A stretch of 64,000 bases of DNA from Hevea brasiliensis (Eukaryota > Streptophyta > Magnoliopsida > Malpighiales > Euphorbiaceae), in the NCBI RefSeq assembly GCF_030052815.1, contig NC_079496.1, positions 13,531,100-13,595,099 on the forward strand, in the 5' to 3' direction. Position 1 is the first letter of the stretch. Each line of letters starts with the position of its first letter. Under the pieces are notes generated by a model. That model ran no database searches. It saw only the letters and a list, made by a program, of their open reading frames with translations, and was not told the origin of the DNA. Shown here in pieces: positions 24,425-35,695 of this stretch. The position numbers and the translations under genes were made by a program.

Positions 24425-26329
24425 ATGGCATCCTCGAGTCAGTCGGCAGAAAAGGTTCAAAGTGCTAAACTGTGGCCCAAGTCAGTTTATAGTTCAGTAC
24501 CCTCACAAAAGGATGTCACCAAGGCGCAGGTTGACTCACTGCCTTCATTGGATCTAAGCAAAGTTGAGGTCAGAATGAATAGCCTTGAGAGTCTGTCTAA
24601 TGGTTGGAGGTCACTTCCCGACCAGGTCAAGGCACGCTTTGAGGAAAAGTATGGGAGGATTGCGACCTTAATACGGGTCAAAGTCCAAGTTTCGACATTA
24701 AAAGCCATGTTGTCAGTTTGGAATCCTAAGTATGGGGTGTTCTCTTTCAATGATATTGACACTGCTCCCACTATGGAAGAATATCAGGCATTACTAGAGA
24801 TTCCTTACTCGACACAGAATCGGATCTACTTACACCTCGAACATAGACAGACCTGGAAACGGTTTGCACATATGTTGGGAATCTCCCTGGAAGAAGCAAA
24901 GGCAAAAGAAATTGTCAAAGGGAACACGCATGGATGGTATTGGACCTACCTTGAAAAATGGTTAGACCAATGCATCCAGGATGAACAGTGGGATCAAGCT
25001 TCATTGATGCTCGCTTTGGCAATCTACGGCTTGATCTTGTTCCCTGGACCTTCTGGAATCATAACATGCGGCGTCGTAGAAATATTCTGGGCAGTAGAGA
25101 AACAGAAGGTCAATCCAATACCTACAATTCTTGCCGAGACTTTCTTAACCCTTACTTACTGCAGACGACAAGGCAAGGGGTCCATTAAGTATTGTTCTCA
25201 ATTATTGCACCTCTGGATTATCAGTCATATGTGTCCTGTGGAGACAAAGGGATTGACTTGGTACCATGACCAGCCTCTCATCGAGAAGGTGACCCGGTTA
25301 GTAATCAGTCCAAAGAATGAACAGCAATGGTGGGAACGGATTTTTAGTTTCAATAGCCATGAATACTGTTGGAGGAAGTTGTGGACGTCAAGTCAACCCA
25401 TTTTGGTCAGCACCGGGGATGATCAATCGGTATCCCTAATCGGGGTGACCGGATACACAAATTACACTCCAGCATTAGTATTAAGACAATTTGGCTCAAC
25501 ACAGTTCATAGTCAACATTAAAGAATATCACCGGGGTCATTTCTACCATGAGCTCAAGGAAGAGGAAGAGTTGAAAATAGCCCGCAAGTCTTAGGAAAAC
25601 ATCACTCTGATGGAGAGGTCGCCTAAAGGCCCGAGTGCCACGGGCGATTATCTTAAATGGAGAGCTGACAGGGACCAAGAACACTTAACTCCAGATTCAG
25701 CAAAAGTTGGAGACAGCGATCCTCCCCAAAACGTCCTATCAGAAGGAGCTAATAATCATCTGGCTGATTCCCTACAAAAAGTAAACACCGAAAACTCCCA
25801 GTTGCGAGAACAAATAAAACAGTTGGAGGACCAACAGCAGATCCTTAAGAGGAGAGTAAGAAAGCTCTGGGAAGAGGCTAGGACCAAGAAGGTGGGGTTT
25901 GAAGAACAAGAGACGCGGTGGGAAAACGAAAGGAGCTCTCTCCAAGCTATGATAAAAGGAGCAGAAGCACAGAATAGCAAGCTTCAGGAGAAAATGAAAT
26001 ATCAGGAGATACTTATAGAGGAGCATAAACAAGAAAACAAGAAGAAGAAGCTTGAATTGAAGGAACAGGCACAGCTCATCAACGACATTCTGAAGGAATG
26101 TGCCAAAGAAAGAAAGGAAAAAGAAAGGCAAGCTGCTCTTTATCGAGAGCTGAAAGAGAACGTTGACCAGCTGGAAAAAATGATAGCGCAAGGGAAACAA
26201 GAACTCCTACCTGAGTCCGAATATGCTCTGAAAGTGTTCAACCCCGCCAGACAGGAAGAAAGGTTATATGAGTATCTCAGAAAGTGTAATCTCATTATAA
26301 AGAACCTCCCTGAGCCTCGGCCAATGTAG
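24425..26329 (+). pseudogene. Ogre ORF1 (extra ORF upstream of gag)
   Basis: One reading frame of about 634 residues from MASSSQSAEK, cut by a single in-frame TAG at 25592-25594; the frame resumes with no shift (ENITLMERSPKGP). Residues about 60-390 form a folded, Trp- and Leu-rich domain with PTMEEYQALLEIPYS and GIITCGVVEIFWAVEKQKVN, the domain of unknown function (I recall it as DUF7745) common in plant retroelement ORF1 proteins. Residues about 435-600 form a long Lys/Glu/Gln coiled coil. Ogre elements typically carry an ORF1 of this size here; its job is unknown. An in-frame ATG at 24311 would add 38 residues, but 24425 opens the coding-like part. The stop is probably a recent point mutation. 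Confidence 0.8.
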
Positions 26330-26722
26330 AGAATGCCATGTATGAACTAATCAATTAATGGAATGACTTTGGGCCACTGTTTAGCAAAATTATGAATGAA
26401 TAGTATGACTCCCGTAGGGACTCCCTCGCTAGAGTTATGTGAAAAATTGAAAGCGCCATATGGACAAGTACCACAGAGGCGTATTCAGTCCAGTCATTTA
26501 CCGCCAGACTATCAAATGATGCCAGGATAAAATTGATGCAATTATCCTTCTGCAGACTTCCTTCTGGCTCCAAAATGCCACTGTATCCTTTGTCCGAACA
26601 AGGACCTTTAGTTTTTTTACAAAATTCAAATTCACTAAAAGTTTTTATTCTATTCCCAACAGAAAATCAATATTGCTTCAAACAAAGCAAGTCTGACCGG
26701 GCACACAGTTCAACCCAAACGA
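26330..26722 (+). other. spacer between Ogre ORF1 and gag
   Basis: 393 bp with no credible ORF. The gag frame extends upstream from 26723 without an ATG, and TTCTATTCCCAACAG (about 26648-26662) looks like a 3' splice site, so gag may be reached by splicing or by another initiation route. Speculative. Confidence 0.4.
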
Positions 26723-29700
26723 GTGTACTTAACAAGATCCCGAACAAAGAAGATAATAGAAAACCAGGAACAAGTACAGAATCTACAAGGGCAAGTCTCC
26801 GAGCTGAAAGATCAGGTCTCAGAACTTATGAGACTGATGAGGGAGATGTCCCAGAATAAACCTGCTTCAGAACCAAACTTGCCACTACCTCCTCCACCAC
26901 CTACAACAAATGATCCGCACCAAGCTGCAACTTCTTTTACCTTTCAGTCTCCTATTCCGGACCCGACAATCACTGTCAATCCGGCTACCATGAATAATGA
27001 CCTACCTTACTCTCATTACCCAGCCGTTTCAAACACCGACCCATACCCTTCAATTCTAATCCCTCCAGTTCACTCCACCCCTCATCTCCCAACTGGGGGA
27101 GCATTTCGTGCAGTGGGAGGAGAAAATAAGATGAAAAAAAACGAGAAACTATCTGCTCTAGAAGAGAGATTGAGAGCAATCAAAGGACTGAATATGTATG
27201 GTTCAGTCGACGTGGCGTCGCTTAGACTGGTGCCTGATGTAGTGGTGCCGCCTAAGTTTAAAGTCCCGGATTTCGACAAGTACACCGGGAACTCTGACCC
27301 CCGAATCCACCTGGCAATTTACATTGCCAAAATGTCTGCCTTGACGGAAGATGACAGACTTCTCGTCCACTTCTTTCATGAGAGTCTCTCCGGCGCAGCC
27401 CTGAGATGGTGCATACAATTAGACAGGAGCAAACTGCGCTCCTGGAAGGATTTAGCTGATGCCTTTTTGAAGCAGTATAAATTTAACTGCGATGTGGCCC
27501 CCACAAGGAGAGACCTCCAAAACCTGGTACAAAGGGACAGGGAAAGTTTCAAGGAATATGCCCAGAGATGGAGAGAGAATGCTGCAGAAGTATACCCTCC
27601 AGTAACCGACAATGAACTATGTTCCTTATTCATCGAAACGTTGAAGGCTCCTTACTTCAATTTGATGATCGGAAACACTTCCAACAGCTTCTCTGACATC
27701 ATCCAAGCTGGTGAGAGAATAGAGGCTAACTTAAGGTTAGGACGGCTGCAGGAGTTGACTGAGAATCCTGCGAAGAAAACTGCCAACTTTGGCAAAAAGA
27801 AGGAGGGTGATGTGCATTCCATCACCCGGCAGAATAACTACTCCCCACTACCTCAAAATAACTACCGGCCATATCCTCCCCCTCATGGCCAAACAGTCGC
27901 AAGCATTCCACCTCCTTTCCCAAATTATCCACACCCGCGCCCATAATACCCTCCACCTACAAATTACCAACCCAGACCTCCTCCTCCACCTACCCAACCC
28001 AGACCACCTCAAAATAATCCCAGACCACCAAGAAATCCCCATCCACCCCTTCCCCTACCACTCAGCGAAATATACCGATATCTCGTCGGTATAAACCAGA
28101 TTGTACCGGTTTCCCTAGACCCGATACAACCACCATACCCCAGGTGGTATGATGCCACTACCCGTTGTGAATATCATGGAGGGGCACAAGGGCATTCAAC
28201 TGATAACTGCGGCGCACTCAGAGGGAGAGTGCATGCCTTAATCAGAAACAGGTGGTTGAAGATTGAGGGAAATAGTTCCCTTCCCAATGTTACCTCAAAC
28301 CCGTTACCCAATCATAATACGGGCAATGGAGTAAATATGACAGAATCGGATGAAGAGAGGGTGGTACCAGAGGTAGACAAGCTAATTCCTCACTTTGAGG
28401 AAATTTTTGCCATGGCAATGAGGGAAGGGTACCTTTGTCTTCAATTAACTGGATTAGAAAAGGGTACGAGATGTCCTTACCATGGAGGGGCAGCTAATCA
28501 TGAGCTGCGGGATTGTGAAGGGTTTAAGCGAGAGGTTCAGAACTTATTATCCCTTAAAGTTCTGAGATGCCAGAAAAAGTCCAAGATGGAAGGGGGAGTG
28601 AACACAGCTAGACTCAGCCAAAACGCTTCTACCTCTAAACCCAGGATCACTTTCTCACCCCCAGTAGCCTCACCGCCAGTAACGATTATCCAAACCCCGC
28701 CACAGCTCCCTGTCACAAACACCCATGCCATACCTTGGAATTATAACTTCCACGTTTTCACTCAAGGAGCGTCAAGCAGTACATCAGCCCCTAATCTTGC
28801 CTCACCTCCGGCACTACCAAAACCATGTTTCATTCCACATGAGCATTTTAAAATGACTTATGCCGGGCCTACGAGCAGTACTACTCCCCAAGTTAATCTT
28901 CAGCCCATCGCTGCCACAAAATCCACCTCGCTTGAGCAAGAAGTCGAGTTCATAACTCGAAGTGGGAGGTGTTACGGGAACGAAGAGAAAGAAAAGAGGA
29001 AAGGGAAAGTAAAAATGGGAGAGTCACTAAAGAATACAGAAGAGGAGGTTGAGAAGACGGAGGAAGTAGAACCTGCCGGACCTAAAGAAGAGGAAGAGCT
29101 GCTGCTCCAAATAATGAAACAAAGTGAGTATGATGTGGTGGAGCAGTTGAGAAAGACACCTGCCCGAATTTCACTGTTATCGCTGATCCTGAGCTCAGAA
29201 GTGCACCGACAAGCCTTGCAGAGAATCCTGGATCGGGCCTTTGTAAACCCCGACATCACACCGGGACAGTTTGAAAAGATAGTGGGACAAATCCAGGCAT
29301 CCAATTTTGTCACTTTTTCTGAAGAGGAGATAGACCCTGCAGGTTTAAGGCACACTAAAGCTCTGCATGTGACGGTGAAATGTAAGGGTTGTATAGTAGC
29401 CAAGGTCCTTATTGATAACGGATCAGCTCTCAATGTACTGCCTAGCGCTACCTTGGCTAGGTTGCCAGTTGATCAATCAAATATACGTCAAAGTGCCATG
29501 GTGGTAAGAGCCTTTGACGGTACCAGAAGAGAAGTGTTGGGAGATATTGATTTACCACTCCAAATTGGCGCATGCACCTTCAATGTCACATTCCAAGTGA
29601 TGAATATTGAACCGGCCTACACTATGTTGCTGGGAAGGCCGTGGATCCATTCAGCAAATGCTGTTCCTTCAACTTTGCATCAGAAAATAAAGTACATCAT

Positions 29701-30259
29701 GGATGGCAAAATCATCATGGTGAGAGGGGAAGAAGCCATATTAGTCACCAAGCCACAATCACTTCCTTACGTGGAAGCTGCTGAGGAGTCGTTGGAAAGT
29801 TCTTTCCAGGCCCTCGAATTACAAGATACCGGAAATGAGGGGGCTATGGCTATGGTGGCCAAAGTGATGTCAAGGAATGGGTATCAAGAGGGTAAGGGCC
29901 TAGGCGCCGCATTACAAGGGATTGTCGAGCCTATACCGACTATCCAGAAGATAGGCCGCTGTGGTTTGGGTTATGAGGAGGATGCCCTCATGGATGGGCG
30001 ATTCTGGATAAGGAACAGACTTCAGGATCAGAGATTCGATCAGAAAATCAGGAGAATGAAAATAGTCCCGAGAATCACAGAAGTCTTCACTAAACCGGTC
30101 ATTGAAAATCCGGCAGAGGTTGAAGAGTCACCCGATGAACCATCCATCGATGTCATCCACCTGGATTCCTTGTATGAGGCTCTGATCTCGCCAATGGCTG
30201 AGGGGCAAGAACTGGACAACTGGGCGGCAGAGGACATCCCTGTACTAAATTTCGAGTAA
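26723..30259 (+). pseudogene. Ogre gag-protease with G-patch domain
   Basis: A single frame interrupted once by TAA at 27944-27946 inside a Pro-rich linker; the frame continues unshifted through 28229 to 30259. Order: short coiled coil, Pro-rich region, capsid-like gag domain (residues about 175-330; FKVPDFDKYTGNSDPRIHL, YAQRWRENAAEVYPP), Cys-His segment CEYHGGAQGHSTDNC, another CPYHGGAANHELRDC, an aspartic protease with active site LIDNGSALNVLP (DNG in place of DTG, as seen in Ogre proteases) and LLGRPWIHSANA, then a G-patch (GYQEGKGLG...GRCGLGYEED). No ATG opens the frame; the N-terminal limit given is a GTG, so the true start is unknown. The TAA ending the ORF overlaps the predicted intron donor. 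Confidence 0.87.
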
Positions 30260-30436
30260 AGTACCTTCGGTTATCTACACTTGATCATTTTGTCCATGGT
30301 GGCAAGTGTAACATTGTAAATGGACCTTTTCTTATGTTAAAAATGTTAATAGACTAATAGCGCATTTTATATCCAATTCTCTTTTCCTTTCTTTTGAATT
30401 CTATCCTTATAATATATTCTGTTTTCGTTCATTTAG
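30256..30436 (+). other. predicted Ogre intron between protease and RT
   Basis: 181 bp, donor TTCGA|GTAAAG and acceptor TTCATTTAG|GGCC after a pyrimidine-rich stretch. Removing it joins LNFE to AIHQLTPNN and gives an open frame straight into the RT domain (the frame is open from 30437 through 30582). Ogre elements are known to have a partly spliced intron at this point. Confidence 0.72.
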
Positions 30437-33400
30437 GGCCATTCATCAATTAACACCTAATAATTCAATAATCTCAGAAATTCCTCCGGTTAATTTTGAA
30501 ATCCTCATAACTGCCATTACTTCAAGTGATTCTGAGGCGGAGCTCACAGAAGAAAGGGACGAAAGAGATGAGCCTTCCCTAGTGCCTTATGGAGACAAAA
30601 CATGCACCATAAACTTAGGCACGGAAGAAGAGAAAAGGGAACTCAAGGTTGTGGAAAGTGAAGAATTAGAAAATATGATCAGTTTGCTCAGGGAGTTCCT
30701 AGACTTATTTTCTTGGAGCTATGATGACATAATTGGATTGGACCCCCACATAGTAACGCACAAGATTCCCCTAATTTTAGGGACCGTCCCCGTAAAGCAG
30801 AGATTAAGAAGAATGAATCCTGACACGCTGCTCAAAGTTAGGGATGAGGTCAAGAAACAATATGACGCTGGGTTCCTGGAAGTAGTCAAATATCCCCAAT
30901 GGATAGCTAACATTGTTCCGGTAATGAAGAAGGACGGGAGAGTTAGGGTGTGCGTTGATTACAGGGATCTTAATAGAGCAAGCTTAAAGGATGATTTCCC
31001 TCTCCCCCACATTGATGTGTTAGTAGACAATGCTGCGAGATTGGGCAGGTGTTCATGCATTGATGGGGCATCTGGGTACAATCAAATCCCCATGGATGAG
31101 GAAGACAAAGAGAAAACCGCTTTCATCACTCAATGGGGGGTATTTTATTATCGGGTCATGCCTTTCGGGTTGAAGAATGCCGGTGCCACCTATCAACGCG
31201 CTATGGTCACATTATTCCATGATATGATGCATAAAGAAGTGGAGGTGTATGTGGATGATATGATCATCAAATCTAGGGGAGGAGAAAGCCATGTGCAGGT
31301 GATGAGGAAAGTATTCGAGAGACTCAGGAAATATCAGCTAAAACTGAACCCTGCCAAATGCATATTCGGAGCTAGATCTGGGAAATTGTTAGGATTCATA
31401 GTAAGTGAGAAGGGAATAGAAGTTGATCCAGACAAAGTTCGAGCTATTCAAGAAATGCCCTCCCCAAAAACAGAAAGGGAGGTGCGCAGTTTTCTGGGAA
31501 AGTTGAACTACATATCGAGATTTATTTCTAACCTCACTGCCAAAGCCGAGCTTATTTTCAGACTACTCCGGAAGAACAACTCTACTCAATGGGATACAGT
31601 TTGCCAAGAGGCCTTTGATAAAATTAAGCAGTACCTGTCAAACCCACCAGTATTGGTTCCTCCAGTCGCGGGAAGGCCTCTGATTCTGTATATGGCAGTC
31701 CAACAAAACTCGATGGGATGTGTTTTGGGGCAACATGATGATACTGGCTGAAAGGAAAGAGCCATTTATTACCTAAGCAAGAAGTTCAACGATTGTGAGT
31801 AAAGGTACTCTTTCCTAGAGAAAACTTGCTGCGCACTAGCTTGGACAGCAAATCGCCTCAAGCACTACATGTTGAATCACAAGACATGGCTCATCTCCAG
31901 GATGGATCCTATCAAGTATGTATTCGAAAGCCCATTTGTGCCAGGAAGGATAGCCAAATGGCAGGTAATACTCTCCCAATATGACATCGTTTATATGACC
32001 CGAAAAGCAGTGAAAGGTAGCATGATCGCTGATCTCCTAGCAGAAAATCCTATCCAGGATTATGAAGCTCTGGATTTTGAGTTCCCTGATGAACATATTA
32101 ATGAAGTGAACGGCGAAGGAGAAGAGCCAGCGGATGTATGGGAAATGTATTTCGACGGAGCTGTCAATTTATCCGGTACTGGAATCGGAGCTGTACTGGT
32201 ATCTCCGGACGGGAAACACTTCCCGATAGCTATCAAGTTGAAATTCGATTGCACCAACAACGTTGCAGAGTACGAGGCTTGTGTGATGGGTTTACAAGCT
32301 ACCATTGAGATGAAAGTCAGGAAGTTGGAGGTATATGGAGATTCAGCTCTGATCATTTATCAGGTCAAAGGAGAATGGCAAACCAAGGATCTGAAGCTAA
32401 TCCCATATCAGAAGTACTTAGTGGAGCTGATTACGAAATTCGAAGAAATCTCTTTCACTCATCTTAGTAGAGACAAGAATCAATTTGCTGATGCCTTAGC
32501 TACTCTAGCTGTTATGGCTCAAATGGAAGAAGGGCAGACAACTCAAGTATTGAAGATTAAGGCAAGAAGTGAACCAGCATACTGCTTCATGATCGAGGAA
32601 GAGCCCGATGGTAAGCCTTGGTATCATGACATCCTGGTCTACTGCAGAACCAGAGAATTCCCTTCAGGGGCAAGCAGAAACGAAAGAAGAATGATCCGAA
32701 GATTAGCATTGGGATACTTCCCTAACGGAGAAACCCTGTACAAGAGGAGTTCCAACGGCGAACTATTGAGATGTGTGGATGTAAAGGAGGCAAGGAAAAT
32801 CCTTTTCGAGACTCACGAGGGAAACTGTGCAACCCATGCCAATGGGCATATGATGGCTAAGCAAATCATGAGAAGAGGATATTTCTGGACTACCATGGAA
32901 AGGGATTGCATTGAATACTTTCGAAAGTGCCATAAGTGTCAGACCTACGCGGATCCGATAAATGTTCCGCCTCACAAATTGTTCAACCTTGTCTCACCAT
33001 GGCCTTTCGCAATGTGGGGCATCAATGTGATTGGCCCCATCAACCCTAAGGCGTCTAATGGGCACAGATTTATCCTTGTAGCTATCGACTATTTCTCTAA
33101 ATGGGTCGAAGCAACGTCATATGCTCACATCACGCAGAACACATTTCTCAAATTTCTCAGAAATAATATCATCTGCCGGCATGGCCTCCCCAATGAAATC
33201 GTCACTGATAATGCCAAAAATTTGAATGGTCCGAAGATTCAGAAATTATGTGATCAGTACAAAATCCGACATCTCAATTCCTCCCCATACTGTCCCCAGA
33301 TGAATGGAGCGGTGGAAGCTGCAAACAAAAATCTCAAGAGGATAATCCGGAAAATGATGGTCACATATAGGGATTGGCATGATATACTTCCCTACGCTCT

Positions 33401-33866
33401 TCACGCATACCGGACTTCTGTAAGGACCTTAACTGGTGCAACTCCTTATTCGCTGGTTTATGGGATGGAGGCTGTACTACCCATTGAGGTTGAAATTCCT
33501 TCCCTGAGGATTCTGAAGGAATCGGGGATTGATGAGTCAGAATGGATCCAGTCGAGGTTGGATCAGTTAAACTTGCTGGATGAGAAAAGGTTAGCAGCAG
33601 CATGTCATGGGCAGTTATACCAGAGGAGAATGGCTAGGGCATTTAACAAAAGCGTTCGCCCACGCGAGTTCCAACCCGGGGACCTAGTTCTAAAAAAGGT
33701 GTTACCAAATCAAAACGATCCCCGGGGCAAATGGTCACCAACCTACGAGGGACCCTATGTGGTTAAAAAGGCATTCTCCGGAGGAGCCTTGATCTTGACC
33801 CACATGGACGGTGAAGAGTTTCCAAGACCTGTGAATGCCGACACCGTCAAGAGATACTATGCCTAA
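30437..33866 (+). pseudogene. Ogre pol: RT, RNase H, archaeal-type RNase H, integrase
   Basis: Same frame throughout, with two stops in the first RNase H region: TGA at 31749-31751 and TAA at 31800-31802. RT has VCVDYRDLNRASLKDDFPLP, MPFGLKNAGATYQR and the catalytic YVDDMIIKS. The second RNase H (about 32140-32520), starting MYFDGAVNLSGTGIGAV and ending FADALATLA, is the archaeal type that marks the Tat lineage. Integrase has the HHCC zinc finger (HEGNCATHANGH, CHKCQ) and a core with IVTDNAKNLNG and NGAVEAANKNLK, but the first catalytic Asp is Asn (MWGINVIGPI where GIDVIGP is expected). C-terminus RDPRGKWSPTYEGPYVV type. The two stops and the lost Asp predict an inactive polyprotein. Confidence 0.9.
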
Positions 33867-33906
33867 AAAAAAAAATAAAAAAAAAATAAAAAGAAAAAGA
33901 AGTAGG

Positions 33907-34545
33907 GGTGAAAACCCGAAAGGGCGCTCCTAGCAAAATGTGTGAAAGAAGGCGAAAACCCCGAAGGGGCGCTTTCTGTAAAATGAGTGAGGAATGAAAA
34001 CCCGAAAGGGCGTCCTGAAAGAGCGAGCAAAAAAAAAAAAAAATCAAGATCTAGGGGTGAAAACCCGAAAGGGCATCCCAAGAACCAAAAGGGAGAAATA
34101 AGGAAAGGAGCATGAAACCGGGAAGGGAAACAAACCGTTATGAGGCTTCAGAGTACTGGAAACAATGGCAGTTAAGGGACTTCGGAGCTAACCACCAGGA
34201 ATATGTGAGATTTATCCTTGTACTCTCTTTCTTTGAAACTCCGTCTTTGTTTCTTAAAACCATAATAAAGCCATAGTTTATTCATTTTTGCTTTTATCTT
34301 TCCCATCTACTCACTCTTTAATACTATCCTTCTTCAATCTCTTTATCTAATGCGCTATTAATCAGTTGAAATTTTTGCCATAAGATTAGAATTTGACAAT
34401 TGATAACCTCACGTACTTTACTATGAGATTTGCAGGAATGGCCAAAAAAAAAAAAAAAAAAAAAAATAGAGGTGAAAACCTAGAAAGGCGCTTCTAGTCA
34501 AATTGGCGAAAGAAAAGTGAAAACCCGCAAGGACGCTTTTTGCAA
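33907..34545 (+). repeat. GTGAAAACCCGAAAGGGCG hairpin repeats
   Basis: Six spaced copies of a motif that folds as a short stem with a GNRA-type loop: CCCGAAAGGG at 33915, CCCCGAAGGGG at 33959, CCCGAAAGGG at 34001 and 34064, a decayed copy near 34479 (CCTAGAAAGG) and CCGCAAGG near 34525. Confidence 0.75.
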
Positions 34546-34701
34546 AAATAAGGAGAAAGTCAAGAACAGAAAAGAGGGCATCCGAAGAAAAGAAGCTCGT
34601 AGGTCCAGTCTTGCAACTCGTCCTCCATTAATCATTGGCCTTTAGGATCATGTTAAGTACACTTCATCGGGGAAGAACTTCGCGTGTCGGATTTGCTTTG
34701 T

Positions 34702-35100
34702 AAGTTGATTTTAATTTCCTGCAATTTAAATTTCCTGTCATCAACCTCTGGCTCCTTGATCTAAGTTGATTTTAATTTCCTGCAATTTAAATTTCCTGTC
34801 ATCAACCTCTGGTTCCTTGATCTAAGTTGATTTTAATTTCCTGCAATTTAAATTTCCTGTCATCAACCTCTGGTTCCTTGATCTAAGTTGATTTTAATTT
34901 CCTGCAATTTAAATTTCCTGTCATCAATCTCTGGTTCCTTGATCTAAGTTGATTTTAATTTCCTGCAATTTAAATTTCCTGTCATCAACCTCTGGTTCCT
35001 TGATCTAAGTTGATTTTAACTTCCTGCATTTAAATTTCCTATTATCAACCTCTGGTTCCTTGATCCAAGTTGATTTCTAGTATTTTAACTCCTGTTACCA
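34702..35100 (+). repeat. 61-bp tandem array in Ogre 3' UTR
   Basis: About 6.5 units starting AAGTTGATTTTAATTTCC at 34702, 34763, 34824, 34885, 34946 and 35007 (last unit 60 bp), then a decayed partial unit from 35067. Units differ at only a few bases, so the array is recent. Confidence 0.92.
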
Positions 35101-35228
35101 ATCTCTAGGTCACTAGCTTAGGTATGCTTTAGTTCCTTAACTTCGAACACCTAACCACCCAAAATATGGGTCTGAATCTTTACATAATTCCTACACAAAA
35201 ATTTTTTTTCCTTTAATAGAAATTATGT

Positions 35229-35241
35229 AAAGAGGGGCAGC
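35229..35241 (+). other. Ogre polypurine tract
   Basis: AAAGAGGGGCAGC immediately before the 3' LTR TGTCGACACC; the expected plus-strand primer site. Confidence 0.75.
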
Positions 35242-35695
35242 TGTCGACACCATATTTTGGCCGATCCCCAGAATCAATAAACTTTGAAACCGATCCCTAG
35301 CACTAAGTCTCCCTTTGCCAGTCAATCACATTCCCGACCTCTCTTATCAAACGAAATTGAACCAACACCAGATCCTTTTGTCACCAGTTTTATTCGCCGA
35401 TCTCCCTTTTAGAAGTTTAGGAATAATCAAGTTAAGGTTCCAATCCGGTTTAATGATGATCTCGATCTTAAGTGTTTAAGCCAAATTTCCAATTTCAATC
35501 AGGTCCCGTTTAGCGTTGGTTCCCTGCCGATCTCATGCTCATTATGTTTTCCGACCTCTTACACTTAGATTAATAATCACTCTTAGTTATTTCAATATAC
35601 TCAGACAATCAGGTGTTTAAATAATTTAGACATTTCCGGTCACATTCATTCACTGGACAAAAGAAGACTTCATTTCATATTAAAGTTTGTACAAG

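Larger units (their letters stand above)
33867..35228 (+). other. Ogre 3' UTR with tandem repeats
   Basis: Non-coding, A-rich. It begins right after the pol stop with hairpin repeats (33907-34085 and 34465-34545), then a 61-bp tandem array (34702-35100). Poly-A runs at 33866, 34029 and 34443 separate the blocks. Repeat-rich 3' UTRs are a known feature of Ogre elements. Confidence 0.8.

Noticed and set aside
34702..35100. Regular 61-bp repeats considered as a CRISPR-like array
   Set aside because: Whole units are repeated without variable spacers, in a plant retrotransposon 3' UTR; a simple tandem array.
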